Source: Oscillospiraceae bacterium (GTDB taxonomy: Bacteria; Bacillota; Clostridia; Oscillospirales; Ruminococcaceae). Taken from it: a stretch of 30,315 bases of DNA. Of this stretch, positions 1 to 7,800 are shown piece after piece (position 1 is the first letter of the stretch; every line of letters starts with the position of its first letter). Below the pieces are notes generated by a model, which saw only the letters and a program-made list of their open reading frames with translations, ran no database searches and was not told where the DNA came from. The translations under genes and the position numbers were made by a program. The stretch covers positions 1-30,315 of the forward strand of contig JAEDJV010000016.1 in NCBI GenBank assembly GCA_016296165.1. Reading direction: 5' to 3'.

Positions 1-45
1 AAAAAACAAGGCATTTAGAATTACATCCAAACGCCTTGTTTTTTT
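1..45. terminator. Bidirectional rho-independent terminator
   Basis: Arms AAGGCATTT (8-16) and AAACGCCTT (29-37) pair with one A-C mismatch. The A-run before and T-run after extend the stem, so a T-tract follows it on either strand. It lies about 65 bases past the stop of the ABC ATPase gene and should end that minus-strand transcript. It may also end a plus-strand transcript entering from outside the window. Confidence 0.75.
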
Positions 46-110
46 ATGATCATCTAAAATTCAGAAAAGAAAAAAACTTTTCACCCCATTCTGATAAGTT
101 TTTATCCCCT

Positions 111-815
111 TCAGTCTTCACCAATCATTTTCAGATAAATATCTGTCTTCATATAATCCTCAACGCTTCCAAAAAACTGAAGTGTACGTCCCATATGGAG
201 AATTTTCGTAGCGTACTTTACTGCACTTGGTATGTCGTGAGATACCATAATTACAGTTATCCCATGACTATTAAGATGTTTAATTATTCCGTACATCTCT
301 GCCGTAACTACCGGATCAAGTCCTGTAACCGGTTCATCAAGTATAAGAAGCTGTCTTGTTGCAGAGAGTGCTCTTGCAAGAAGAACTCTCTGCTGCTGAC
401 CACCTGACAGATCACGATATGATTTTTTTGCGATATCTGTTATGCCGAGAAGCTGCATATTTTTAAAAGCTTTTTCTCTCTGTTTACCTGAAAAGAAAGG
501 TCTTAGTCCATTCTGGTTAAGACATCCGGAAAGTACAACTTCAGATACACTTGCAGGAAAATCCCTCTGAATGATCGTCTGCTGCGGAAGATAGCCTATT
601 TCCGTCTGCTTTATTCCCTTGTAGTTTATCTCTCCGGAATTTATCTTCATAAGTCCGAGAAGACCTTTCATAAGAGTACTCTTTCCGGAACCGTTTTCTC
701 CGACTATACACAGATAATCACCTTTGCAAACATCAAAACTGACATTTTCAACAGCGACTTTTTTTTCATAATTCATTGTTACATCAGTACATGATATAAG
801 GATATTATTTTCCAT
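111..815 (-). CDS. ABC transporter ATP-binding protein, zinc/manganese type (ZnuC-like)
   Basis: This 234-aa protein has the full ABC ATPase motif set: Walker A GENGSGKST near residue 40, a Q-loop in GYLPQQ, signature LSGGQQQR, Walker B LLILDEP and the switch histidine in SHD. Its length and the order of motifs fit the metal-importer ATPases (ZnuC, MntB, AdcC), which drive uptake of zinc or manganese through a membrane permease. An ATG four codons upstream has no usable ribosome binding site. The chosen ATG has GGAAG 5 bases before it. The gene has its own promoter (862-890) and a terminator behind it, so it is not part of the secretion operon upstream. The permease and binding protein are not in the window and may lie beyond the left edge. 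The substrate is inferred from general resemblance only. Confidence 0.85.
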   Translation of the reverse strand: MENNILISCTDVTMNYEKKVAVENVSFDVCKGDYLCIVGENGSGKSTLMKGLLGLMKINSGEINYKGIKQTEIGYLPQQTIIQRDFPASVSEVVLSGCLNQNGLRPFFSGKQREKAFKNMQLLGITDIAKKSYRDLSGGQQQRVLLARALSATRQLLILDEPVTGLDPVVTAEMYGIIKHLNSHGITVIMVSHDIPSAVKYATKILHMGRTLQFFGSVEDYMKTDIYLKMIGED

Positions 816-861
816 AGTTTCTTCCATCTTTCAGTTTATTTTAATTAAATCTATCCACTAT

Positions 862-890
862 ATTATACAGCAATTAAGGAATTTTATCAA
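862..890 (-). promoter_or_regulatory. Sigma-A promoter of the ABC ATPase gene
   Basis: Reading the minus strand, TTGATA (885-890), a 17-base spacer and a perfect TATAAT (862-867) fill the gap between the vWA-FHA gene and the ABC gene. This indicates a separate transcription start for the ABC ATPase, about 47 bases ahead of its ATG. Confidence 0.75.
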
Positions 891-892
891 CA

Positions 893-2323
893 TCACATTG
901 GAATAATCTTCACATCAAATACGACACGGCCTATTTTTAGTACAGAGCCTGTAAATATCTCTGACTCACCCTTTATCTCTTCCCCGTCTACATATGTATG
1001 ATTAAGCGAACCGAGATCTTCAACAAAAATCTTCGAGTCACGTGAATAGATACGGCAGTGTTTCTGAGATACACTTCTTTCGTTATAAATAATGTAATCA
1101 GACATTGCTCTGTTTCTTCCGATAACCGCATCTTTTTCCGAGGAAATTTCTATCCTGTTGTCCGGATTTCCTATCTCAGTAAGAATAATCATAAAATACT
1201 TGTCTTCCTTGAAAAGAATCCTTGTTGATACTGTACTAAGAAGCGTTGTGATACTTCCGCTTTTCTTCTTTGACAGGGGTACTGTGTACGGAGGAATTTC
1301 TTCTACGCTAACCTGTTCCGCATTTTTCTCAACAGGGGTTTTTTTTCTGTTCTTCCGAAGCATCAGCACAAGAATAAATCCGAGCATAACTGCAATCAGC
1401 GAAACGATCACAACCAGTATTTTTAGTTTATATGACTCGTCACTATCTGAATACATCGGGGCTCCCACGTCAATTGTTTCTTCAAGAACTGTAGAAATCC
1501 CCTGACCTTCAAATTTCAGCTGAACAGTTACAAGACCTCCGTCTTTTAAAATATCATCTGCAAGCTTTGTATTAAAATGATAAATACATGAAAAATTATT
1601 TATGGCAGTAGCTGTCATCTTACTGTCAGACGGGGATTTACAGCGATACATCTCCTGGAAAAACGGTATATCGCCAAGCATATCTGAAAAAACTGCATTT
1701 GAACTGTCATCTGTGATAACAAAATATGCGGGATATACATTTTCAATTTCCTCTGATTCTGAAAACATAAGATAATTAAGTGTATCAGAATTCGTAAATA
1801 TGATAAGTCTTTCAAACTTATCAGTTTCTGATTTTTCTTCTTTGTAAAATGCATTAAGTATGTCATTTATATCTGAACTGTCACTCGCAATCTCAATTTT
1901 TTCAGCTGTGTCAAGAATTTTCATCTGATTCTGTGTAAAATCCAATTCGGTACTGATCCTGTTTTCACCAAACGAAATCAGTCTGAAGGTTTCATTTTCA
2001 GATAATGAAAGCAGTTCCCTTAAGACTGACAGACACGAAGCTTTTTGGTTTTCATCTGAAAAAATACACCTGTCAATCATGAAAGTAGTTTTTATATCTG
2101 TCTGATTATTTAAAACACAATATTCATTAATCTCTGTTTTAATGCCGTTTGCAGCTGCACCTTCAAGTATGATATCAGAGGACTCAAGATTAATGTACAT
2201 ATCAAGCGTATCCCCTGAGAACCAGCTTTTAATAATTTTAGTTTCTCCTGCCGCTGCATTATGACAGTTTCCAGTCAACAAAAAAGAAATTAACACAATT
2301 AATATCGTAAAAAATCTTTTCAT
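893..2323 (-). CDS. Membrane protein: signal peptide, extracellular vWA-like domain, TM helix, cytosolic FHA domain
   Basis: The 476-aa protein starts with a hydrophobic signal peptide (about residues 1-25) ending near AAAG. Residues 40-240 look like a degenerate von Willebrand A fold: the strand TTFMIDRC, the strand RLISFGE, a DSSDIND segment and the strand LIIFTNSD. The metal site is not a clean DxSxS. A transmembrane helix covers about 299-322, followed by RKNRKK, so the rest is cytosolic. Residues 375-476 form a good FHA domain with GRN, SVSQKHCR and LNHTYVDG, the phosphothreonine-binding landmarks. The ATG overlaps the previous stop (ATGA) and has AGGAG 7 bases upstream. As last gene of the EssC operon it could be a membrane component that links an outside-facing vWA domain to the FHA-bearing ATPase. 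That role is inferred; I do not recognise a named T7SS protein. Confidence 0.8.
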   Translation of the reverse strand: MKRFFTILIVLISFLLTGNCHNAAAGETKIIKSWFSGDTLDMYINLESSDIILEGAAANGIKTEINEYCVLNNQTDIKTTFMIDRCIFSDENQKASCLSVLRELLSLSENETFRLISFGENRISTELDFTQNQMKILDTAEKIEIASDSSDINDILNAFYKEEKSETDKFERLIIFTNSDTLNYLMFSESEEIENVYPAYFVITDDSSNAVFSDMLGDIPFFQEMYRCKSPSDSKMTATAINNFSCIYHFNTKLADDILKDGGLVTVQLKFEGQGISTVLEETIDVGAPMYSDSDESYKLKILVVIVSLIAVMLGFILVLMLRKNRKKTPVEKNAEQVSVEEIPPYTVPLSKKKSGSITTLLSTVSTRILFKEDKYFMIILTEIGNPDNRIEISSEKDAVIGRNRAMSDYIIYNERSVSQKHCRIYSRDSKIFVEDLGSLNHTYVDGEEIKGESEIFTGSVLKIGRVVFDVKIIPM

Positions 2324-2733
2324 CTGTTCTCTCCTGTCATATTTTTCAAGACCATTCTGCTGAGTTCATCCCCATGCTGCAGAATATGTCCTCCTGTAAA
2401 TTCACTTCTGTATGAATTCACAGGTTTTTCAACAATTATTTTTTTATCTGTTAAAAACAAATTTTTCTTCATCAGAGTTTTTATTCTTTCTTCAGCCAGA
2501 GCATACATCTCTGCCGCCTTCGATATTTTTTCCGCTGTTTCTTCGGCAGCGGCAATCTGTCTGACAAGCGTTTTTTCAGTCTCAGAAAGAATTTCATATC
2601 CTTCTTCATTAACCGAATTTTCAGACATTATTTTTCTTAAAATCTCAAGACTATTCCGTAAACTTTCCGAAAGTTTTTTAAATCCCTGAATGCATTCATC
2701 TGCATCCGAACCGATAAATTTTGTATATCTCAT
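2320..2733 (-). CDS. Small helical T7SS-associated protein with a YxxxE motif
   Basis: A 137-aa protein without signal peptide or membrane segment. Residues 10-90 are charged and strongly helical, in two stretches split near residue 42, as in ESAT-6-like hairpins. The second stretch ends in AAEMYALAEERI, with Tyr77 and Glu81 forming a YxxxE pattern like the YxxxD/E signal found on many type VII substrates. About 50 further residues follow, without a fold I recognise. There is no WxG. It lies 15 bases after the 72-aa gene, with GAGGAAA as ribosome binding site, and overlaps the vWA-FHA start by 4 bases. It could be a secreted partner protein or a cytosolic chaperone. The function is unknown. 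Confidence 0.7.
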   Translation of the reverse strand: MRYTKFIGSDADECIQGFKKLSESLRNSLEILRKIMSENSVNEEGYEILSETEKTLVRQIAAAEETAEKISKAAEMYALAEERIKTLMKKNLFLTDKKIIVEKPVNSYRSEFTGGHILQHGDELSRMVLKNMTGENR

Positions 2734-2748
2734 AATTAATTTGTTTCC

Positions 2749-2967
2749 TCACCAGTCAAAAGAAAAGCCACTCAGAGTATCTTCTGATGCTTCCGTATTT
2801 TCAAGTGTCTCACGACAGTTTTCCGTTATTTTTTTTATATATTCAATTGAATCATCAAAAGAAGAAACCAGAAGATCTGCAGCCTCCGATTTGCAGCTTT
2901 TTCTGATATCCTCTTTTACAAGCATAAGTTTATTAATTATCTGGTTGTATTTTTCATATCTGTTCAT
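2749..2967 (-). CDS. Small helical protein of the T7SS operon, unknown function
   Basis: A 72-aa protein, nearly all helix-forming and charged up to about residue 60, with a short non-helical tail ending in FSFDW. It has no WxG motif and no signal peptide. Its size and place right after the WXG100-like genes suggest another ESAT-6-like partner, but the sequence alone does not prove this. The ATG overlaps the previous stop as ATGA, and GGGGAG sits 4-5 bases upstream, so translation is probably coupled. No family was recognised. Confidence 0.65.
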   Translation of the reverse strand: MNRYEKYNQIINKLMLVKEDIRKSCKSEAADLLVSSFDDSIEYIKKITENCRETLENTEASEDTLSGFSFDW

Positions 2968-3206
2968 AATACTCCCCCGACAATACGCATCAGTTCCTGC
3001 TCTGTGCTGTCATATTCCATACAGATTTTTTCAAGTATCTGTGCATATTCGCTTATTATCTTCTCACAATACATAAGTTTTTCTTTTACATCCCTGACGT
3101 TTTCTCCTGTAAAACCTTCTGTTTCTCTGTGCCACTCTGCAGCAGCATTTTTTATTTCTGCCAGAGATGTCTTTAAAACTTCTTCTGAATAAAATATATC
3201 CGCCAT
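2964..3206 (-). CDS. WXG100-like (ESAT-6 superfamily) protein with FxG turn
   Basis: An 80-aa protein, the usual size for ESAT-6/WXG100 proteins, with two long helices around a central turn. The turn reads Phe32-Thr-Gly34 in place of Trp-x-Gly, and the downstream pattern (V, L, Y, I spaced as in helix 2) fits the family. A tryptophan lies earlier at residue 25. Near the end Tyr65 and Glu69 form a YxxxE motif, resembling the secretion signal of type VII substrates. A longer in-frame reading from 3329 runs through the previous gene and is discarded: AAGGA stands 5 bases before this ATG, one base after the previous stop. It is likely exported or pairs with the neighbouring WxS protein through EssC. 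Confidence 0.75.
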   Translation of the reverse strand: MADIFYSEEVLKTSLAEIKNAAAEWHRETEGFTGENVRDVKEKLMYCEKIISEYAQILEKICMEYDSTEQELMRIVGGVL

Positions 3207-3207
3207 A

Positions 3208-3396
3208 TTATTCCTTCTCCATGTTCTCAAGCTCTCCGACTGTTCTGATAAGTTCCCTGTACATATGGTCAGTCTGTGCAAGGAGCTGTTCTCCTGATTT
3301 GGATTGCCATATATCCGGAAGCATTTCACGAAGTTCTTTTAGTCTTGCAATATCAGAATTTATATTTTCAGTAAGAGCTTTTATTTTATTTTTCAT
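3208..3396 (-). CDS. Short WXG100-like protein with WxS turn
   Basis: A 62-aa protein of two helices with a turn reading Trp30-Gln-Ser32, close to the WxG of ESAT-6-like proteins, followed by GEQLLAQ as helix 2 begins. It is shorter than the usual 90-100 residues because both helices are trimmed. An upstream ATG at 3438 would add 14 residues and overlap the YukD-like gene; it has no ribosome binding site. The chosen ATG follows AGGAGAGAGG at a somewhat long distance (12 bases). The next gene starts one base after the stop, which suggests that the two small proteins are made together and perhaps pair. That pairing is inferred. Confidence 0.72.
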   Translation of the reverse strand: MKNKIKALTENINSDIARLKELREMLPDIWQSKSGEQLLAQTDHMYRELIRTVGELENMEKE

Positions 3397-3416
3397 AATA
3401 ATATATCGCCTCTCTC

Positions 3417-3680
3417 CTAGATTATCATTAACCTGCATCCATTTCTGAGCCCATATTCATCAAGAGTCATTTCCGGATTAAGCGGAAGCCGGAGTTCTGA
3501 ACAGTACAGCCGGGGATTATATTTTCCTGAAAACAATAATTTATTTTTTTCATATATTCTTATTTGTTCTGTGAATATTTTCATCAGTTCAGAGATTTTC
3601 AGTCTGCAGTCAATAATAAAGTCATACGTTCCCGATGAAGCCGGACAGATAACTTCAGCTGTTACAGTATTTTCATTCAT
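3417..3680 (-). CDS. YukD/EsaB-like ubiquitin-fold protein of type VII secretion
   Basis: An 87-aa protein with the pattern of YukD/EsaB: an N-terminal strand pair (about residues 5-25), a helix containing ISELMKIF, and the C-terminal signature TLDEYGLRNGCRLMII, where family members have a similar DYGVRNGDKL ending. Small ubiquitin-like proteins of this family are encoded next to EssC in T7SSb loci and are needed for, or regulate, secretion in Staphylococcus and Bacillus. The start has AGGAG 9 bases upstream and overlaps the end of the 156-aa gene by 8 bases. This gene is one of the firmest reasons to call the operon type VII. Confidence 0.85.
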   Translation of the reverse strand: MNENTVTAEVICPASSGTYDFIIDCRLKISELMKIFTEQIRIYEKNKLLFSGKYNPRLYCSELRLPLNPEMTLDEYGLRNGCRLMII

Positions 3681-4143
3681 ACTTGTATTCTCCTGTAAAT
3701 TCTGCCAGTTCTGTTCCGGAAACAGTTCCCTTACCGCCTCTTAGTATAAAAAAGTTTCTCCCTGATACTGTTTCGAGAAATTCTCTCTTTTCTCCATCTG
3801 TTATGACCGGTGTCAGAATATATTCAGATACAAACAAATTACTAAGTTCTACTGAAACAATCAGATCTTCTGAACAGTAAATCCACATATCAGGTTTATC
3901 ATCAGAAAGCACAAGCGGCGAAGTGAAGAATTTTTCTGCAATAAAATGCACATGACACTCAGGTATAACTGAGTTGCCTGAAAGTGTAATCATTCCCTTC
4001 TTATGAAGTACCTCAGCAGTTTTTATGTATTCATCATGGTCTATATAAATATCTCCGAACCGCTGCTCAAGACTATTCACATCACCTGCAAGATCCAGCA
4101 GCAGAACAAGTTCCTTCTTTTTAATTCTATACGATAATCCCAT
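3673..4143 (-). CDS. Unrecognised 156-aa protein of the T7SS operon
   Basis: A soluble 156-aa protein with no signal peptide or TM helix. Residues 1-60 alternate charged and hydrophobic positions and end in TAEVLHKKGMITLSGNSVIP, which reads like a helix plus a beta-hairpin, as in a small winged-helix module. Residues 75-156 look like alternating strands. I do not recognise the family; it is too short and lacks the TM helix to be EssB. Its ATG overlaps the LytTR stop by one base (TGATG) and AAGGAG lies about 11 bases upstream. Position between the regulator and YukD suggests a T7SS accessory role, for example a substrate chaperone, but nothing in the sequence shows it. Confidence 0.65.
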   Translation of the reverse strand: MGLSYRIKKKELVLLLDLAGDVNSLEQRFGDIYIDHDEYIKTAEVLHKKGMITLSGNSVIPECHVHFIAEKFFTSPLVLSDDKPDMWIYCSEDLIVSVELSNLFVSEYILTPVITDGEKREFLETVSGRNFFILRGGKGTVSGTELAEFTGEYKYE

Positions 4144-4880
4144 CAGAAAAAATTCTCCTTAAGCGTGTTCTTAAAAAATTCCTTCAGATTATCACAGTAA
4201 TTTCTTGAAAAGAAAATCTGCGATTCATCCTTCATCAGAAGTGTTCTCTCTTTGTAATTAACTTCTTTTATGTAATTGGCATTGACAACATAGCTCCTGT
4301 GTATTCTGAGAAAATAATCCGGTGCACTGTTCATAACAGATTCAAGCGAATCATAGAATTCAAAAATCTGTGAATCCGTATGAAATTTTATCTTCTTGCT
4401 CTGAACTTCAATAAGCATAATTTTGCAGAAAGAAGCTGAAAATTCTTTTCCGCTGATTTTAAAAGAATATGATTCCCTGCTTATAAGTTCATTCATCCTT
4501 TCATGATCAGCATATATCTCATCAATAAGTCTCTCAAGTCTTACATCATCTGTATCTTCAAGCAAAAATCCGGAGGGCCTGACAGATGGAGTTACTGCAT
4601 CAAACATTTCATCCGGAGACTGAAGCACAAGAACTATATAGTTCCTGTCATTTGAAAGTCTTATGCTCTCAGCTATTTTTTCAAGTTTTGAATCATCTCT
4701 CCGAATCATATAGAGTGATTTCCCGCCAAAAGAACAGGTCATAGAGATAAGCCTTGACGGGTCATCAAAACATTCATTTTTGTCAAGCTGTTTATCAGTC
4801 GATTTTATATAGCCGACACATCGTTCGTTTAGGTGAACTGCATTTTTCTTATTTCTGTTATATACAAATAGACTTAACAT
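4143..4880 (-). CDS. LytTR-family DNA-binding regulator with degenerate receiver domain
   Basis: The 245-aa protein ends in a LytTR DNA-binding domain (about 142-243) with the hallmark FLRIHRSYVVNANYI. LytTR domains bind direct repeats at promoters, as AgrA, AlgR and ComE do. Residues 1-125 have the outline of a response-regulator receiver (a strand ending in YMIRR, a strand IVLVLQS, and GFLLED near the end), but the acidic pocket at the N-terminus and the phosphorylatable Asp are missing, so it is unlikely to be controlled by classical phosphorylation. A start 27 codons upstream is possible but lacks support. The chosen ATG has AGGAGAGGA 2 bases upstream and overlaps the end of essC by 23 bases. 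No histidine kinase gene is present nearby. Confidence 0.85.
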   Translation of the reverse strand: MLSLFVYNRNKKNAVHLNERCVGYIKSTDKQLDKNECFDDPSRLISMTCSFGGKSLYMIRRDDSKLEKIAESIRLSNDRNYIVLVLQSPDEMFDAVTPSVRPSGFLLEDTDDVRLERLIDEIYADHERMNELISRESYSFKISGKEFSASFCKIMLIEVQSKKIKFHTDSQIFEFYDSLESVMNSAPDYFLRIHRSYVVNANYIKEVNYKERTLLMKDESQIFFSRNYCDNLKEFFKNTLKENFF

Positions 4881-7800
4881 GTTCCTCTCCTGTATCATAT
4901 GAACTGAATATTGTGAAAGCCTTTTTATTGCAGTACAGACTGTTGTCTGAAAATCCCGCAATAAAATTCACACCAAGTCCCCCGCCCTTTTCAAAAAACG
5001 TTTCCGTTATGGCACTCATATCCTCCCTGTATTCCTCATCATAAATACATCTGCAGACATCATCAAGATCTCTGAAAACAACAGTTATATCCTCACCATG
5101 ATATGTTCCCTCTGTTTTACGCTGTCCGTTTCTCACTTCAAAAATCTTCTTAAGAGCAAGCAGCAGAGAGAACATCCCGTCAGCTGCATAAAAGTATTCT
5201 GCACCTTTTATTTCTTTTTCTCCGGAAACATCATGACTCCATACCAATACTCTGCTGTTTTCGGTTCTGTTTTCTATTATTTCAGCAAATACTTCAGAGG
5301 TCATATTTTTCACTTTACTGCAGTATATAGTTTTATCTGCAGATGTAAAAGATGTTTTGATGTCTGAATACCTATCTGCTATTTTGGCAATCTTTTCTGA
5401 TAGTTCCCGAATCTTCTCGTTTCCTGTTCCATGACAGCAAAGAGCAGTCTGGAATTCAAGGATACGTCTGTCTTTTCTTATAAGACCTCTTCCCTGAACA
5501 GAAATATCAGTATTTTCAGGACGAATCCCAAGAAAATCGCAGTATTCTGTACTGTCTGAAAGTTCAAAGGTAATAACGGTTCTGAAATTCTGTCTTGTCC
5601 GCATTCGCATATCAGAGATTTGTTTTACCGTTGTTACCAGATAAATCCCGTACTTTGAACACATTCCTGATAAAGCTGTAAATTTTTCTTCAAGGACCGG
5701 ATATGTTTCCCTGAAAAAATAATACCCGTCAAGAAAAATAACCATGACGGCAACATCATCCGCTGTCTTTATGTACTCTGTAAAATCAGCTGCATTTTTT
5801 GAAATAAAGATATTTCTTCTTCGCTCAGTTTCTGACAAAATCCTGTCAAAAAAACTGGCGGTTTCCTTTTCTGCCGGAAGAGAAAGTATTTCTCTGCAGT
5901 GAGGTAATTTTTCATACGGTGAAAATAAACCTCCTGAAAAATCCAGTACGGAAAAATTCACTTTATCAGGTGAATATCTGTCCGCAAGTGAATAAATCAT
6001 AGTTGTAACCAGCGTGGTTTTTCCGCTTCCTGACATGCCGGCTGCAAGAATATTTCCAGAAGTATAAAGATCATATACGGCAGCATAAACTTTCTGTTCC
6101 TCCGGATCATCAGCAATCCCGAATGTACAGATTAATCCGGATTCATCTTGCTCAGTGCAAGGAAGCTCTGACAGGAAAACTTCTGACGGAAGCGGATTCA
6201 CCCATAACTTTGGTGACGGAGCTATATTATGCTTTTTGCATATTTCATTTATATATCCGATCAGAATATCAAGCTGACTGTGTTTCCTGGAACCCACCCT
6301 ATCCACAGGCTGAATAACAGCAGGGGAAGCGTCAGTATTTATCATATAGACCTTACTGTCGGACGATGAATTATATTCTGCTCCGGAATATCCTGTCTGG
6401 ATTTCCTCAAAAATCTCATCATTACCCACCTGAACAAAAGCTCGTCCCGTAACGGTTATGTCAGCTGCTTCATAACGTCTTAGCATCTCATTGCTGTCTG
6501 ACTTATCCTGGACCTTAAGGCAGATTCTGAAATGAGAGTTGCTCCATATTTCGTTGTCAACAACACCCGCCGGTCTCTGTGTGGCAAGAATAAGGTGAAG
6601 TCCAAGACTTCTTCCAACACGCGAAGTACTCACCAGCTGGCTTATGAACTCCGGATGGGCTCTTTTTAATTCGGCAAATTCATCACATATTATAATGATA
6701 TGAGGCATTGGTTCAGCTGCTGCGCCTTCTCTGTACAGTTCCATATACGCATCTGTATGGTTTATACCATAGTCTCTGAATATTTTCTGCCTTCTTCTGA
6801 TTTCACTTTTTAATGATACCAGTGCCCTTCCGACCGGATTTCCGCCATCAGAAATATTGGTTACTATTCCGGCTGTATGAGGGAGATTTTCGAAAACCTG
6901 TGACATACCTCCGCCCTTGTAATCTATCAGAACAAATGAAATCTCTGACGGAGAATATTCAAGCGCAAGTGAGAGAACAAGAGTCTGGAGCATTTCTGAT
7001 TTACCGGAACCGGTTGTACCGGCTGCAAGTCCATGAGGCCCGTGCATACTTTCATGAATATCAAGAATAAATCTGCTGTCAGCACTAGTGCCGATACAAG
7101 CTCTTATCCCCTCTGAAGATTTGTTTTCATTATATTTTTTTAATATATCCACATCTTCTGCTTTATTTATTCCAAGCATCTCAAAAAAAGTCAGACGTTC
7201 AGGTATAATCCCTGCATAATTGTCAGCTTCATGCATTGCAGCAAGTCTGCGTGCCAGCATATCAGCTTCCGTAACTGACAGCCCGTTAGTTGTCACAAGC
7301 GATAAAACTGTTTTGCTGTTTCCACTAATACTGACACATTGATTATCAGACACATTCAGAAAAATAAACACCGCGCCTATATCCTCAGTTATTTCAGTAA
7401 AGCGGCGAATCGGTTCATTTATGAAAATATCCTCAGATGAGCAGAAAATAATATAATGCGGAAAGAATCTCTCACCATATCCGTTCCTTCTTTTTTCATA
7501 TCTTTTCTGAAGAATCCCTGTAAGTTTAAAAAGGAGTTTTCTGTAGGATTTTTCATCTTCAGCTGCATACCTTTCTGAATTATCATCTGAACAGATATGC
7601 GGCAGCCATCTTATAAAACGAAAGTATTCTGCCATATCCGGAGTTATAAAACTCATCATTCTGACATCACCTGTGCTGAAAAGCAAAGAACAAAGAACAG
7701 CAATTCCGGCTGCCAGATTGCATATCTCTTCCTTTTCACCTGAAAAAATATATTTTTTCTCATCAGAAAGATCAAGTATCTGCGGAACAGAATCGGACAC

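Noticed and set aside
2240..2323. Lipoprotein signal in the vWA-FHA protein
   Set aside because: The cysteine in LLTGNC lacks a proper lipobox (Asn at -1), and a signal peptidase I site after AAA is more likely.
3673..4143. Considered as EssB/YukC
   Set aside because: EssB has about 400 residues, a pseudokinase domain and one TM helix. This protein has 156 residues and no TM helix.
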